Notes under the pieces: model-generated
Database searches by the model: none
What the model saw: the letters and a program-made list of their open reading frames with translations, nothing else
What the model was told of the DNA's origin: nothing
Shown here: one piece after another, positions 13,260-20,565 of the stretch
Layout of the letters: each line of letters starts with the position of its first letter
Position numbering within the stretch: the stretch's first letter is position 1
Translations under genes and position numbers: made by a program
Source: DATCVR01 sp036566745
GTDB lineage: Bacteria; Actinomycetota; Actinomycetes; Jiangellales; Jiangellaceae
DNA length: 29,791 bases
Assembly (NCBI GenBank): GCA_036566745.1
Contig: DATCVR010000187.1
Coordinates: forward strand, 1 to 29,791
Direction of reading: 5' to 3'

Positions 13260-14066
13260 TCAGTGTCCCAGCATCGAGCGTCGGCCCTCGCGCGGCGGCC
13301 GAACGGTGATCTCGCCGAGTACGACGAACCCGCGCACCCGGTAGACCGGGCCACCGGGCGTCACCGGCGACTGCAGCTTCATCTTCCGTTCGCCCAGCAC
13401 GTTGGTGCCCTGTTCGAGCCGGACGTCGATGCCCTCAGGGACGATCAGGGTCAGGCTGCCCAGCACGACTCCGGCCTGGATCTCGACCTCGCGCGAACGG
13501 ACGATCGCCTCGGTGAAGTCGAGCGTCACCTCGCCCAGCATCGTCGTGACGTCGATGCGGGCCGGCACCTCCCAACGGCCGCGGCGCTTCTCCTCGCTGA
13601 GGATCGCCGTGATGCGCTCACCGGTCCGCACCGGCGCGTCGCCAGGCTCCGGCGGCTGGACGAGCTGCTGCGGTGCCTGCGTGGGCGAGTGCTGCCAACG
13701 CGGAGCCGCCACCCCGCCGGGGATGGGGTACGGGCCTTGCGGGAGATCGCTCGTGATCGGCTGGAGATCGCCGTACGTGCGCGCCTTGAACGTCGCGTCG
13801 AGGCGCTCCTCGAGCTCGGTGAGGGTCAGCCGGCCGTCCCCGGCCGCCTGGCGCAACGCCTCGGCCACCCGCTCGCGGTCGACATCGGAACACCGCAGGT
13901 CAGCGGCTGTTCGCACCTCGGGCACCTCGGTGCCGGGCAGGGGTGCGGGCTCGGCGAACGGCCGGTCGTCGCCCGGAGGCGGGCGGTCGCCGACGGCCGG
14001 AGCCGGGCGGTCGCCGTTCGTCGCGGGATCGTTCGCCGGACGCTCGCGCGCGGGGTCGCCGCTCAC
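13260..14066 (-). CDS. DUF1707 protein with LiaF-like C-terminal domain
   Basis: 268 residues from GTG 14066, overlapping the upstream stop (GTGA). A Pro/Asp/Arg-rich unstructured start (about residues 1-50) is followed by DUF1707 (RCSDVDRERVAEALRQAAGDGRLTLTELEERLDATFKARTYGDLQPI), a Pro/Gln linker, and a C-terminal domain with RITAILSEEKRRGRWEVP, ITTMLGEVTLDFTEA-like strands (VTTMLGEVTLDF), VVLGSLTLIVPEGIDV and VLGERKMKL. That part matches the cell-wall-active-antibiotic-response (LiaF C-terminal, formerly DUF2154) beta-helical fold. No membrane segment is seen. Role inferred only by family: envelope-stress related. Confidence 0.82.
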   Translation of the reverse strand: MSGDPARERPANDPATNGDRPAPAVGDRPPPGDDRPFAEPAPLPGTEVPEVRTAADLRCSDVDRERVAEALRQAAGDGRLTLTELEERLDATFKARTYGDLQPITSDLPQGPYPIPGGVAAPRWQHSPTQAPQQLVQPPEPGDAPVRTGERITAILSEEKRRGRWEVPARIDVTTMLGEVTLDFTEAIVRSREVEIQAGVVLGSLTLIVPEGIDVRLEQGTNVLGERKMKLQSPVTPGGPVYRVRGFVVLGEITVRPPREGRRSMLGH

Positions 14067-14686
14067 GATCGGTTCACCGGCTTTCGGGTGACGTTGACGC
14101 CGCCGAACACGGCCTTGCCACCGACGCGGACGACCGGGGCGCCCGCGGGCGGCTGGGTGTGGGTGTCGTCGTTGAAGCCGCCGAAGATGCCGTCGCCGTC
14201 GACGACCACGCGCACGTCGGGCGGGATCACGATGTTGACCCCACCGAAGACCGCCTTGATCTCGATCGTCACCTCGTGGGTCTCGAGCTGGGCGTCGCGA
14301 AGGTCCAGCTCGGCTCCACCGAAGACAGCCTTGAGCCGGTAGTGGGACGGCACCACCCATTCACCGCGCCGGACGATGCCGCCGAACACCGCCTTGGAGA
14401 CCGCCGAGCCCGGCGTGCCGCCGACTCGGTCGGTGCGGTCGACCGCCGCGGCCGGCCGGGGGACGATCGGGGCCGCGACCGGGGGCAACGCGACATCGGC
14501 CGGGAGATCGTGGACCACCGGTTCGAGCTCGCCGTACGTCTTGGCGGCATAGAGCGCTTCGATCCGATCGTCCAACTCGGACAGGCTCAGCCGGCCGTCC
14601 GCGGCAGCCTGGCGCAAGACGTCGGCGATTCGCTCACGGTCGGCGTCGGACGCTCGGAGTGCGCGCTGGTCACGGGGCTCGTCCAC
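14063..14686 (-). CDS. DUF1707 protein with five FGG repeats
   Basis: 207 residues from GTG 14686, giving MDEPRDQRALRASDADRERIADVLRQAAADGRLSLSELDDRIEALYAAKTYGEL, a DUF1707 domain at about residues 8-60. The C-terminal half repeats a strand motif five times: KAVFGGIVRRGEW, KAVFGGAELDL, KAVFGGVNIVIPP, DGIFGGFND and KAVFGGVNVTRKP, spaced 20-30 residues apart. This suits a short right-handed beta solenoid like the LiaF C-terminal fold. Longer starts upstream add only arginine-rich codons. TAAGGT, a fair -10 box, lies 8 bases before the GTG, so the mRNA may be leaderless. Confidence 0.8.
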   Translation of the reverse strand: MDEPRDQRALRASDADRERIADVLRQAAADGRLSLSELDDRIEALYAAKTYGELEPVVHDLPADVALPPVAAPIVPRPAAAVDRTDRVGGTPGSAVSKAVFGGIVRRGEWVVPSHYRLKAVFGGAELDLRDAQLETHEVTIEIKAVFGGVNIVIPPDVRVVVDGDGIFGGFNDDTHTQPPAGAPVVRVGGKAVFGGVNVTRKPVNRS

Positions 14687-14700
14687 AACAGTGGACCTTA
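14681..14700 (-). promoter_or_regulatory. Likely -10 box and dyad over the start of the FGG-repeat gene
   Basis: On the minus strand TAAGGT (14700-14695) precedes the inverted repeat GTCCAC-TGTT-GTGGAC (14696-14681), whose right arm contains the GTG start codon. Either an operator at the transcription start or, if the mRNA begins further upstream, a hairpin that would bury the start codon. Confidence 0.4.
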
Positions 14701-14817
14701 GCAACGCCACGCCCCTCCGTGAGGATGACCTCGACCCGGATCTCTCCACCAGGGAGCGTTCGCGGCCGGCTGCGATCCCACACGACGATCGTCACGACGT
14801 CGCGATCCGCGGCCTCG

Positions 14818-15214
14818 CTACTCCGGCTCGGCTGTGGTCGGTGTGGACGGATCCGGCGCCGATGCCTCGGCCGCGGTGCTGCCTGCCGCGTTCACCGCAC
14901 TCGCGGCGTCGCCGCCGCTCGCCCCGACACCGCTCGCCGCAGCAGCCGTGAGGTTGTCACCCGAGGCGGGATCGAAGACGTGGATCTTGCGGAGGTCGAG
15001 CCACAGCTGGGCGTCGGACGCCTCCGGGATGCGGCTGGTGGCGTCGAGGGAGACGACCAGCTGGGTGCATCGCTTCGCTGTCGAGCTCGCGTTCGAGTTC
15101 GGCGAGCTCGATGGCGCCCTGGACGACGTTCTCGGTGACGGCGTCGGCGACGTCGTCGGGGATGTCCGCGAGGAAGCCGGCCTCGGCGAACTCGGGGATG
15201 AAGGGCGGGTCGAG
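14818..15214 (-). pseudogene. Decayed C-terminal fragment of a sugar-type ABC transporter ATPase (MalK/UgpC-like)
   Basis: Two adjacent minus-strand frames read as one protein end. The downstream part (stop TAG at 14818) gives QLVVSLDATSRIP, AQLWLDLRKIHVFDPASGDNL and an Ala-rich tail; the L-D-x-x-K-x-H-x-F-D-P-x-(T/S)-G pattern is typical of the C-terminal OB domain of MalK/UgpC-type ATPases. The upstream part, one frame away, gives FIPEFAEAGFLADIPDDVADAV and IELAELERELDSEA and runs into it near 15075. There is no ATPase domain, Walker motif or start: the first ~270 residues are missing. Family assignment rests on the OB motif and is moderate; the frameshift is seen directly. Confidence 0.5.
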
Positions 15215-15294
15215 GCACCGCGACGGCGTCTCCGGAAGCCGGATCAGATCAGGTGGATTCGGCTGGAAAGCGGAGTGGCGGGCTTGGCCCAGGC

Positions 15295-16179
15295 CTACTT
15301 GCGGCCGTAGCCGCGCAGGACGCCGGTGAGGAACTTGGCGGCCTGGTCGGGCTGATCGGCCTCGATGCACAGGCGGTCCATGGCCGCGATGTAGAGGTCG
15401 ACGTCATCGGGCTTCTCGATGTAGAGCGCACTGGTGAGGTTCTCGATGTAGACCGCGTCGGGCAGGTCCTGCTCGGGGAACCGCAAGATCGTGTACTGCC
15501 CGCCGGCGGCGGCATGCCCACCCGCCCGGAACGGCATGATCTGGATCCGGATGTTGGGCTGCTTCGTGGCGTCGATGAGCGACTGGATCTGGTCGCGCAT
15601 GACGTCGACGCCGCCGATCGGGCGCTGGAGCACGCCTTCGTCGATGACCACCCAGAGCAGGGCATCACCCTTGGCCAGGACCTCTTGGCGCTTGATGCGC
15701 AAGGCCACCCTGCGGTCGAGCTCTTCCGGCGGTGCCGTGCCGTGGCCGAGGTTGATGACCGCGCGAGCGTAATCGGCGGTCTGGAGCAGGCCGTGGACGA
15801 ACTGCAGCTCGTAGCTGCGGATGAGCGAGGCCGAAGCCTCCAGCCCGAGGTACGACTGGAACCAGCTGGGCAGGATGTCGCCGTCGCGGTGCCACCACCC
15901 TGGAGTGTTGGACCTGCGAGCCATCTCGAGCAGGCCCTCGCGCTCGTCGACGTCGGTGACGCCGTACAACGTCAGGAGGTCGGCGACGTCGCGTTCCTTG
16001 AACCCGACCCGCCCGAGTTCCATCCGGCTGATCTTCGACTCGGATGCGCGGATCTCCCAGCCTGCGGCGTCGCGGTTGACGCCTTGAGCCTCGCGGAGAC
16101 GCCGGAGATGTGCCCCCAACAACATCCGCAGCACGGTGGGACCGCCATCTGCGCTACCACCGGGCAAAGCCGTCGTCAC
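15295..16179 (-). CDS. WhiJ/Scr1-type regulator: HTH_XRE plus DUF5753
   Basis: 294 residues from GTG 16179 with GGGGGAC upstream. The N-terminal HTH (about residues 18-75) reads MLLGAHLRRLREAQGVNRDAAG followed by ASESKISRMELGRVGFKERDVADLLTLYGV. DUF5753 follows (about 95-290) with the family hallmarks WWHRDGDILPSWFQSYLGLE, SYELQFVHGLLQTADYARAV, RVALRIKRQEVL, VVIDEGVLQRPIGG, IQIMPFRAGGHAAAGGQYTILRF and a final Asp-rich helix. In Streptomyces such proteins pair with DUF397 proteins as development regulators or toxin-antitoxin-like modules. A DUF397 gene lies just upstream, but with a terminator between. Confidence 0.9.
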   Translation of the reverse strand: MTTALPGGSADGGPTVLRMLLGAHLRRLREAQGVNRDAAGWEIRASESKISRMELGRVGFKERDVADLLTLYGVTDVDEREGLLEMARRSNTPGWWHRDGDILPSWFQSYLGLEASASLIRSYELQFVHGLLQTADYARAVINLGHGTAPPEELDRRVALRIKRQEVLAKGDALLWVVIDEGVLQRPIGGVDVMRDQIQSLIDATKQPNIRIQIMPFRAGGHAAAGGQYTILRFPEQDLPDAVYIENLTSALYIEKPDDVDLYIAAMDRLCIEADQPDQAAKFLTGVLRGYGRK

Positions 16180-16273
16180 GCGCTGTCCCCCACCCCTTCA
16201 TCGTGGCGTCCTTCTGCGAGTCGGGTGCTCGCCCAACGAGCCATCTTAAGGGCTGTAGATCAGATTCGGGAGT

Positions 16274-16313
16274 GGGCAGGCCGACGGCGTAGCCAAACGG
16301 AGTCGGCCTGCCC
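16274..16313 (-). terminator. Strong hairpin between the DUF397 gene and the DUF5753 regulator
   Basis: Perfect 12-bp arms GGGCAGGCCGAC / GTCGGCCTGCCC with a 16-base loop, 31 bases after the DUF397 stop in its direction of transcription. There is no U-tract, as is usual in GC-rich actinobacteria. It implies the two genes are separately transcribed. Confidence 0.65.
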
Positions 16314-16343
16314 TTCCGATCTGCGCGGGAGGAACTACCTCCA

Positions 16344-16583
16344 CTACGCGACGAAGTCGTCGAAGTCGCCGTCCTGCGCGCCTTGGATGAATGCGTTGAT
16401 CTCGTTCTGCGTGTAGATCAAGGCCGGACCATGCGGGTCACGGGAGTTCCTGACCGCGTAGCCGGCCCCGCCGGGGAGCTGGGCCAGTTCCACGCAGCTG
16501 CCGTTCGGGTTGCTGCGCCGGCTCTTCCGCCATGCCACCGTCGCCAAGTCGCCCGCCGGCATGCCGTTGTACAGCTCGGTCAT
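16344..16583 (-). CDS. DUF397 domain protein
   Basis: 79 residues from ATG 16583 (MTELYNGMPAGDLATVAWRKS); a GTG eight codons upstream (16607) is possible. AGAGGA six bases upstream supports the ATG. The diagnostic DUF397 features are all there: W-R-K-S-x-x-S-N-P-N-G-S-C-V-E-L, then YAVRNSRDPHGPALIYTQNEINAFIQGAQDGDFD. In actinomycetes these small proteins are partners of HTH-DUF5753 regulators, which is the next gene downstream. The usual order places DUF397 after the regulator; here it comes first. Confidence 0.9.
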   Translation of the reverse strand: MTELYNGMPAGDLATVAWRKSRRSNPNGSCVELAQLPGGAGYAVRNSRDPHGPALIYTQNEINAFIQGAQDGDFDDFVA

Positions 16584-16947
16584 CAGATCCTCTTCTCGTT
16601 CGGCCACACGACACGGACGTTCAACGGTCCGACGTAGGTCCGCTCACGCCCGGAACTGTCATCTGCATCGCACAGTACACGGTCGATTGGGTCTTGCGCA
16701 TGCACGATATTGGGATCATGATTCTGCACGTGCAGATGCACAGCAGTGACGTGCTCCTCAGCCGAGCTCCCCGAGGGCGTGTCGAGAGCGCTCCGCGCCA
16801 CCGGGTGAACCGGTGCCCGTGCGGCGATGCGGTAACCCACGAAGACCCCTGCCCGCATCGCCGCACGGACACCCACCGGGCTCCGGGCGGCGCGCTGGTT
16901 CCGCTGATACCCGTCTGACTCCACCGACCAAGGGAGAGAAGAGGACC
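16584..16947. other. Intergenic region upstream of the DUF397 gene and the one-helix peptide
   Basis: About 364 bases between two divergent genes, with a lower-GC stretch at 16660-16745. It holds the CTGCACGTGCAG palindrome described separately, two nearby TGCA half-sites (16699-16704 and 16736-16741) and a possible minus-strand -10 box TACTGT at 16677-16672. The longest open frames here have no recognisable protein features and I call no gene. Confidence 0.5.
16722..16735. promoter_or_regulatory. GTGCA-type palindromic operator candidate, copy 1
   Basis: TTCTGCACGTGCAG contains the perfect 12-bp palindrome CTGCACGTGCAG at 16724-16735. The 13 bases TTCTGCACGTGCA recur exactly at 27774-27786, immediately upstream of a promoter. 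Further TGCA half-sites surround this copy. It lies about 140 bases upstream of the DUF397 start and is a candidate site for a DUF5753-type HTH protein. Confidence 0.45.
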
Positions 16948-17136
16948 GTGCACCTCGACTCGCTTCTCGCAGTCGTCTCATTGCCGGCGCTGTGGCTCGT
17001 GGGCCTGGCCGTCGTCAGAGTGAGAGGGCCCGAACAACCGCGGTTCGACCATCGGCTGCAGGTCGCCGGCGCTCGATCGGCGCACGACGCACAGGAGCAC
17101 GACCTCGGCAACGGCCCCGACATGCGTGCGGCGTAG
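16948..17136 (+). CDS. Possible one-helix small membrane protein
   Basis: 62 residues from GTG 16948, with the purine-rich signal GGGAGAGAAGAGGA just upstream. MHLDSLLAVVSLPALWLVGLAVVRVRG provides one convincing membrane helix at the N-terminus; the remainder is charged (EQPRFDHRLQ, HDAQEHDLGNG). No family recognised. It is short and not coupled to a neighbour, so it could be spurious, but the ribosome binding site plus a clean hydrophobic segment argue for it. Confidence 0.4.
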   Translation: MHLDSLLAVVSLPALWLVGLAVVRVRGPEQPRFDHRLQVAGARSAHDAQEHDLGNGPDMRAA

Positions 17137-17298
17137 CGGGCACGGCGCGGCGCCAACCAGCTGAGCGCGGCCTCGGCGGCCGGAGCCGACGACCCGGGCG
17201 ACCCGGGCACACCCGGAACCCCCGCCTCCACGCAACGGCATTCATCCGCGCTCGACGTCTGGCGGCCGCGGGTAGGCAGAGGCTGTGGAGAATCCCGT

Positions 17299-17325
17299 TT
17301 GACCGGGATGGTTCCCACTTATGCT
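17299..17325 (+). promoter_or_regulatory. Promoter candidate for the HTH regulator
   Basis: TTGACC (17299-17304) and TATGCT (17320-17325) with a 15-base spacer that contains the small dyad GGGA-TGGT-TCCC, a possible operator between the boxes. Transcription would begin near 17333, ahead of the GTG candidates at 17347 and 17386. Confidence 0.4.
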
Positions 17326-17385
17326 ACTGCCCAGTATTGTGACCAGGTGCCCGAGCAGACGCGGCTCGACCAAGGGGACGACACC

Positions 17386-18276
17386 GTGACGCTCGCGGCG
17401 CCGGCCGCCGAGACGTTCGCGAGCGCACTGCGGGCCGCGATCATGGCCAGCGGGCTCGGGCTCGAACGAATCCGGGCCCGGCTCCACGAGCGCGGCGCCC
17501 CGCTCAGCACGGCCACCCTGAGCTATTGGCAGTCCGGCCGCAGCGAGCCCGCGCGGCGCACCAGCCTCCGGGCCCTCACCCACCTCGAGGAGATCCTCGG
17601 CCTGCCGGCCGGCGCCCTCGCCGTCCACCTCGACCGCCCGGCGTCGAGCTCCCCGGAGACCCCGCCCCTCGCGACGTTGTCCACACCGATGGCACAGCTG
17701 CCCGAATGGCTGCGCCGCGCCGAGGCCCGGCTGCGTTCGACGCTGAGCGTCGTCAGCGACCACGTCGCGATCAGGGTCGGGCCCGACCACATCTTCGCCA
17801 GCCGATGGGTCCGCCAGGTGCTGCGCGCCGACGCCGCCGGCGCCGACAGATACGTCGTGGTCCACGTCAAACACGACGTCAACGACCCCGAGCCCGTCTT
17901 CGAGGCGTTGACCCACTGCCGCACCGGGTCGATCCGCCGGGCACCCGACCTCGGCATCGTGGCCTACGAGGTGATCTTCGATCGTGCCCTCGACCTCGGC
18001 GAGTCGATCATCATCGAGTACCAGGAGACGCTTCCCGCCGGATCGACCACCGACATGGAGTACGAGATCCGCCGGCGCACGACCACGCGTGAGCTGGTGA
18101 TCGAGGTCAACTTCTCCCCCGCCGGCGCGGACGTCCGGTGCGAGACCTACCAGAGCGCCCTCGACGGCTCCGGCCGGGTCGTCTCCGCGGCGCCGCTCGA
18201 CAGCAGTCACAGCGTGCGGCTGATCCGCCACGACGCCGCTCCCGGCCGGTACGGCGTGCGGTGGTCACCGGCCTGA
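17386..18276 (+). CDS. XRE-type helix-turn-helix regulator with long unknown C-terminal domain
   Basis: 296 residues from GTG 17386, chosen because AAGGGGA sits seven bases upstream; GTG 17347 would add 13 residues. The HTH is at about residues 10-70: FASALRAAIMASGLGLERIRARLHERGAPLSTATLSYWQSGRSEPARRTSL, then LEEILGLPAGALAVHL. The remainder (about 100-296) is a beta-rich domain with RSTLSVVSDHVAIRVGPDHIFASRWVRQVLRA, VVHVKHD, LGIVAYEVIFDRALDLGESIIIEYQETLPAG and EYEIRRRTTTRELVIEVNF. I know this type from other actinobacteria only as a hypothetical regulator. Target and ligand unknown. Confidence 0.8.
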   Translation: MTLAAPAAETFASALRAAIMASGLGLERIRARLHERGAPLSTATLSYWQSGRSEPARRTSLRALTHLEEILGLPAGALAVHLDRPASSSPETPPLATLSTPMAQLPEWLRRAEARLRSTLSVVSDHVAIRVGPDHIFASRWVRQVLRADAAGADRYVVVHVKHDVNDPEPVFEALTHCRTGSIRRAPDLGIVAYEVIFDRALDLGESIIIEYQETLPAGSTTDMEYEIRRRTTTRELVIEVNFSPAGADVRCETYQSALDGSGRVVSAAPLDSSHSVRLIRHDAAPGRYGVRWSPA

Positions 18277-18468
18277 CCGTCGGCGCTCCGCCGGTCCGAT
18301 CGGGCCGAGCGGGTGTGCGCAGGAACGGCGCAGCACCGCTGTGACGTCGTCAATCAGCAGTTTCGAGTGAATTGTTAACGACGCTGCGCCTATTGCATGA
18401 CATATGACGCTTCCACCAGTCTCAGGCCCGTCAACGTCCGTCAAGACGGGTCGACCAGGAGGAAGCCG

Positions 18469-18581
18469 ATGAGCGAACACGACCGTGGAGGACCGCGGCG
18501 GCGGCCATCGCCGGAGGAGCTCTCGCCCTCGCCGGTATCGTTCCGGCCCACGCAGCCGGAACCGATGCGCTCGCCCCACTC
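18469..18581 (+). other. Out-of-frame signal peptide region of the S8 protease (one base missing)
   Basis: AGGAGGAAG and an ATG at 18469 start MSEHDR, but this frame then turns arginine-rich and stops at 18583. The frame of the protease, traced upstream, gives WRTAAAAIAGGALALAGIVPAHAAG from 18486, a perfect signal-peptide core with an AHA-type cleavage site, yet it has no start codon back to a stop near 18405. Adding one base near 18484-18486 would join the two into a normal secretion signal. Either a frameshift mutation or a sequence error. Confidence 0.7.
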
Positions 18582-20003
18582 GTGAACGCCGACAGCGCCA
18601 CCGCCATCGAGTCGAGCTACATCGTCGTCCTCGAGGAGACCACCACCGCCCGAGCCGCCGCGGCCGCCGCCGACGAGGTGCAGAGCTTCGGCGGCGACGT
18701 CCGCCAGCGCTACTCCGAGGCGATCGACGGCTTCGCCGCGACCCTGAGCGACGACCAGCTCGCCGAGCTGCGAGCGGATCCCCGGGTCGCCTACGTCGAG
18801 GCCGACCAGACCGTGACCGCGACCGGCACCCAGACCCCGACGCCGAGCTGGGGGCTGGACCGCACCGACCAGCGCGACCTCCCGCTGGACGACTCGTACA
18901 CCTACGCCACCTCCGGAGCGGGCGTCACCGCCTACGTCGTCGACACCGGCATCTACTCCGGCCACGCCGACTTCGGCGGGCGGGTCACCAGCGGCTACGA
19001 CGCCATCGGGGACGGCAACGGCACCGAGGACTGCCAGGGTCACGGCACCCACGTCGCCGGAACCATCGGAGGCTCGTCCTACGGGCTGGCCAAGGACGTC
19101 GCGCTGGTGGCCGTGCGGGTGCTCGACTGCGGCGGCAGCGGTTCGACCAGCGGGGTGATCGCCGGTGTCGACTGGGTGGCGGCCAACCACAGCGGCCCGT
19201 CGGTGGCGAACATGAGCCTGGGCGGCGGCGCCAGCCAGTCGCTGGACGACGCGGTGGCCGGAGCGGTCAGCGCGGGCGTGACGTTCGCCGTGGCGGCGGG
19301 CAACGACTACGGCGCCGACGCGTGCGGGTCGTCGCCGGCTCGTGAGAGCAGTGCCCTCACGGTGGGGTCGTCGACCAGCACGGACGCAGTGTCGGACTTC
19401 AGCAATGTCGGCTCCGGCGTCGACATCTTCGGCCCGGGCACCGACATCACCTCGTCCTGGATCGGCAGTCCGGACGCCAGCAATGAGATCAGCGGCACCT
19501 CGATGGCCACCCCTCATGTTGCGGGCGTCGCGGCGCTCTATCTCTCGGCCAACTCCGGCGCGACCCCTCAGCAGGTGGGTGACGCCCTCACCGGGGCCGG
19601 CACGCCCGACACGCTCACCGGCGTGCCGAGCGGCACCGTCAACCTGTTGTTGCACTACCCGCAGGACTGGTCCGGCGGGCCTGGTGAGCCCGGCGCGTGC
19701 GCGGACAGCGGCACCCGCGTGACCGGCGCCCTGGACAGCGGCGGCACCGCCATCCAGCCGGAGTCCGGGTCGTTCGACACGGCCGGGGGCGCTCTGGGCG
19801 GCTGCCTGAGCGGACCCGACGGCACCGACTTCGACCTACGGCTCCAGGTCGCCGACGGGTCGAGCTGGCGGACCGTCGCCTCGTCGCTGTCGTGGACCTC
19901 GGAGGAGTCGATCGCCTACGACGCGGCCGCGGGAACCTATCGCTGGGTGATCGAGGCGTACGACGGCACGGGCGAGTACACGTTCGGCATGACCACGCCG
20001 TGA
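18582..20003 (+). CDS. Secreted subtilisin-like serine protease (S8) with I9 propeptide; N-terminus frameshifted
   Basis: In frame from GTG 18582 there are 473 residues. An inhibitor-I9 propeptide (SYIVVLEE to YVEADQTVTA, about 12-80) precedes the catalytic domain with Asp121 (VVDTGI), His154 (GHGTHVAG), oxyanion Asn241 (AAGND) and Ser307 (GTSMATPHVAG). A C-terminal domain (about 370-473) with CADSGTRVTGALDSGG, TDFDLRLQV and YRWVIEAYDGTGEYTF resembles the PPC domain of bacterial secreted proteases. Because export needs the out-of-frame signal sequence at 18469-18581, the protein as written would stay inside the cell. Catalytic residues are intact, so the break is recent or artefactual. A bidirectional terminator follows. 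Confidence 0.88.
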   Translation: MNADSATAIESSYIVVLEETTTARAAAAAADEVQSFGGDVRQRYSEAIDGFAATLSDDQLAELRADPRVAYVEADQTVTATGTQTPTPSWGLDRTDQRDLPLDDSYTYATSGAGVTAYVVDTGIYSGHADFGGRVTSGYDAIGDGNGTEDCQGHGTHVAGTIGGSSYGLAKDVALVAVRVLDCGGSGSTSGVIAGVDWVAANHSGPSVANMSLGGGASQSLDDAVAGAVSAGVTFAVAAGNDYGADACGSSPARESSALTVGSSTSTDAVSDFSNVGSGVDIFGPGTDITSSWIGSPDASNEISGTSMATPHVAGVAALYLSANSGATPQQVGDALTGAGTPDTLTGVPSGTVNLLLHYPQDWSGGPGEPGACADSGTRVTGALDSGGTAIQPESGSFDTAGGALGGCLSGPDGTDFDLRLQVADGSSWRTVASSLSWTSEESIAYDAAAGTYRWVIEAYDGTGEYTFGMTTP

Positions 20004-20025
20004 CCTGAACGTCCTGCCACGAGAC

Positions 20026-20061
20026 GCCGCGCCCGTCCGCCAGCTGGTGGGCGGGCGCGGC
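20026..20061. terminator. Bidirectional terminator between convergent genes
   Basis: GCCGCGCCCGTCCGCC, loop AGCT, GGTGGGCGGGCGCGGC: a 16-bp stem with two G-U-type mismatches only. It fills the gap between the protease stop (20003) and the stop of the methyltransferase-like gene on the other strand (20062). Confidence 0.75.
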
Positions 20062-20520
20062 TCAGCGGAGCCCGCGCGGCACGAAGGCCGGCGTCCGGGC
20101 GGCGTAGTCGGCGTAGGCCCGGCCGAAGCGGGCCCGCAGCAAGTGCTCCTCGTAGTCGGCCTTGGCGTTGAGGACAGCGGTGAGGAAGGCCAGCGCCACC
20201 ACCGGCTCCGGACGCCCTCGAACGGCCGCCACCCCGAGCCCGGCGGTCAACATCCCCGCGTAGATCGGGTGACGGACGTAGCCGTAGAGGCCGTCGGTGT
20301 ACAGCGTGCCCGATTCCGGAGGCGCAGGCAGTGGGCTGAGATCGGGGCCGAGCCGCGCCGCCGCAAGGGTGGTCGCCACTGTTCCTCCCACCGCGGCCAC
20401 CCAGCCCAGGCGCCGGACCGTCCGCGGCACCGGCCAACGTCGACGACCCGGCCAGGCCAGGCCCGCCAGCGCGGCCACCTGGGCCCCGACGAGCGCGCGG
20501 CCGTACCGATCGCGTTCCAT
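20062..20520 (-). CDS. Isoprenylcysteine carboxyl methyltransferase-family membrane protein
   Basis: 152 residues from ATG 20520. Hydrophobic helices (ALVGAQVAALAGLAW, LGWVAAVGGTVATTLAAARL and PVVALAFLTAVL) surround the family motif GLYGYVRHPIYAGMLTAGLGVA, the AdoMet-binding R-H-P-x-Y segment. It ends E-E-x-x-L-x-x-x-F-G-x-x-Y-x-x-Y-x-x-x-x-P-x-F-V-P. This matches ICMT/PEMT-like methyltransferases such as NnrU/DUF1295 relatives; the substrate cannot be told. Bacteria lack prenylated CAAX proteins, so a lipid or isoprenoid substrate is more likely. Divergent from the next gene by 45 bp. Confidence 0.82.
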   Translation of the reverse strand: MERDRYGRALVGAQVAALAGLAWPGRRRWPVPRTVRRLGWVAAVGGTVATTLAAARLGPDLSPLPAPPESGTLYTDGLYGYVRHPIYAGMLTAGLGVAAVRGRPEPVVALAFLTAVLNAKADYEEHLLRARFGRAYADYAARTPAFVPRGLR

Positions 20521-20565
20521 GCCCCTGAGCCTGCCACCGCCGCGGCCCGTGCGTACCCTGCTTGC

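Noticed and set aside
16192..16270. Short ATG frame just upstream of the DUF5753 regulator as a leader peptide
   Set aside because: Fifteen codons, overlaps the regulator start out of frame, no sign of attenuation structure.
16621..16953. 110-codon minus-strand frame in the intergenic region
   Set aside because: Cys/Ser/Arg-rich composition, no domain, crosses the operator palindrome.
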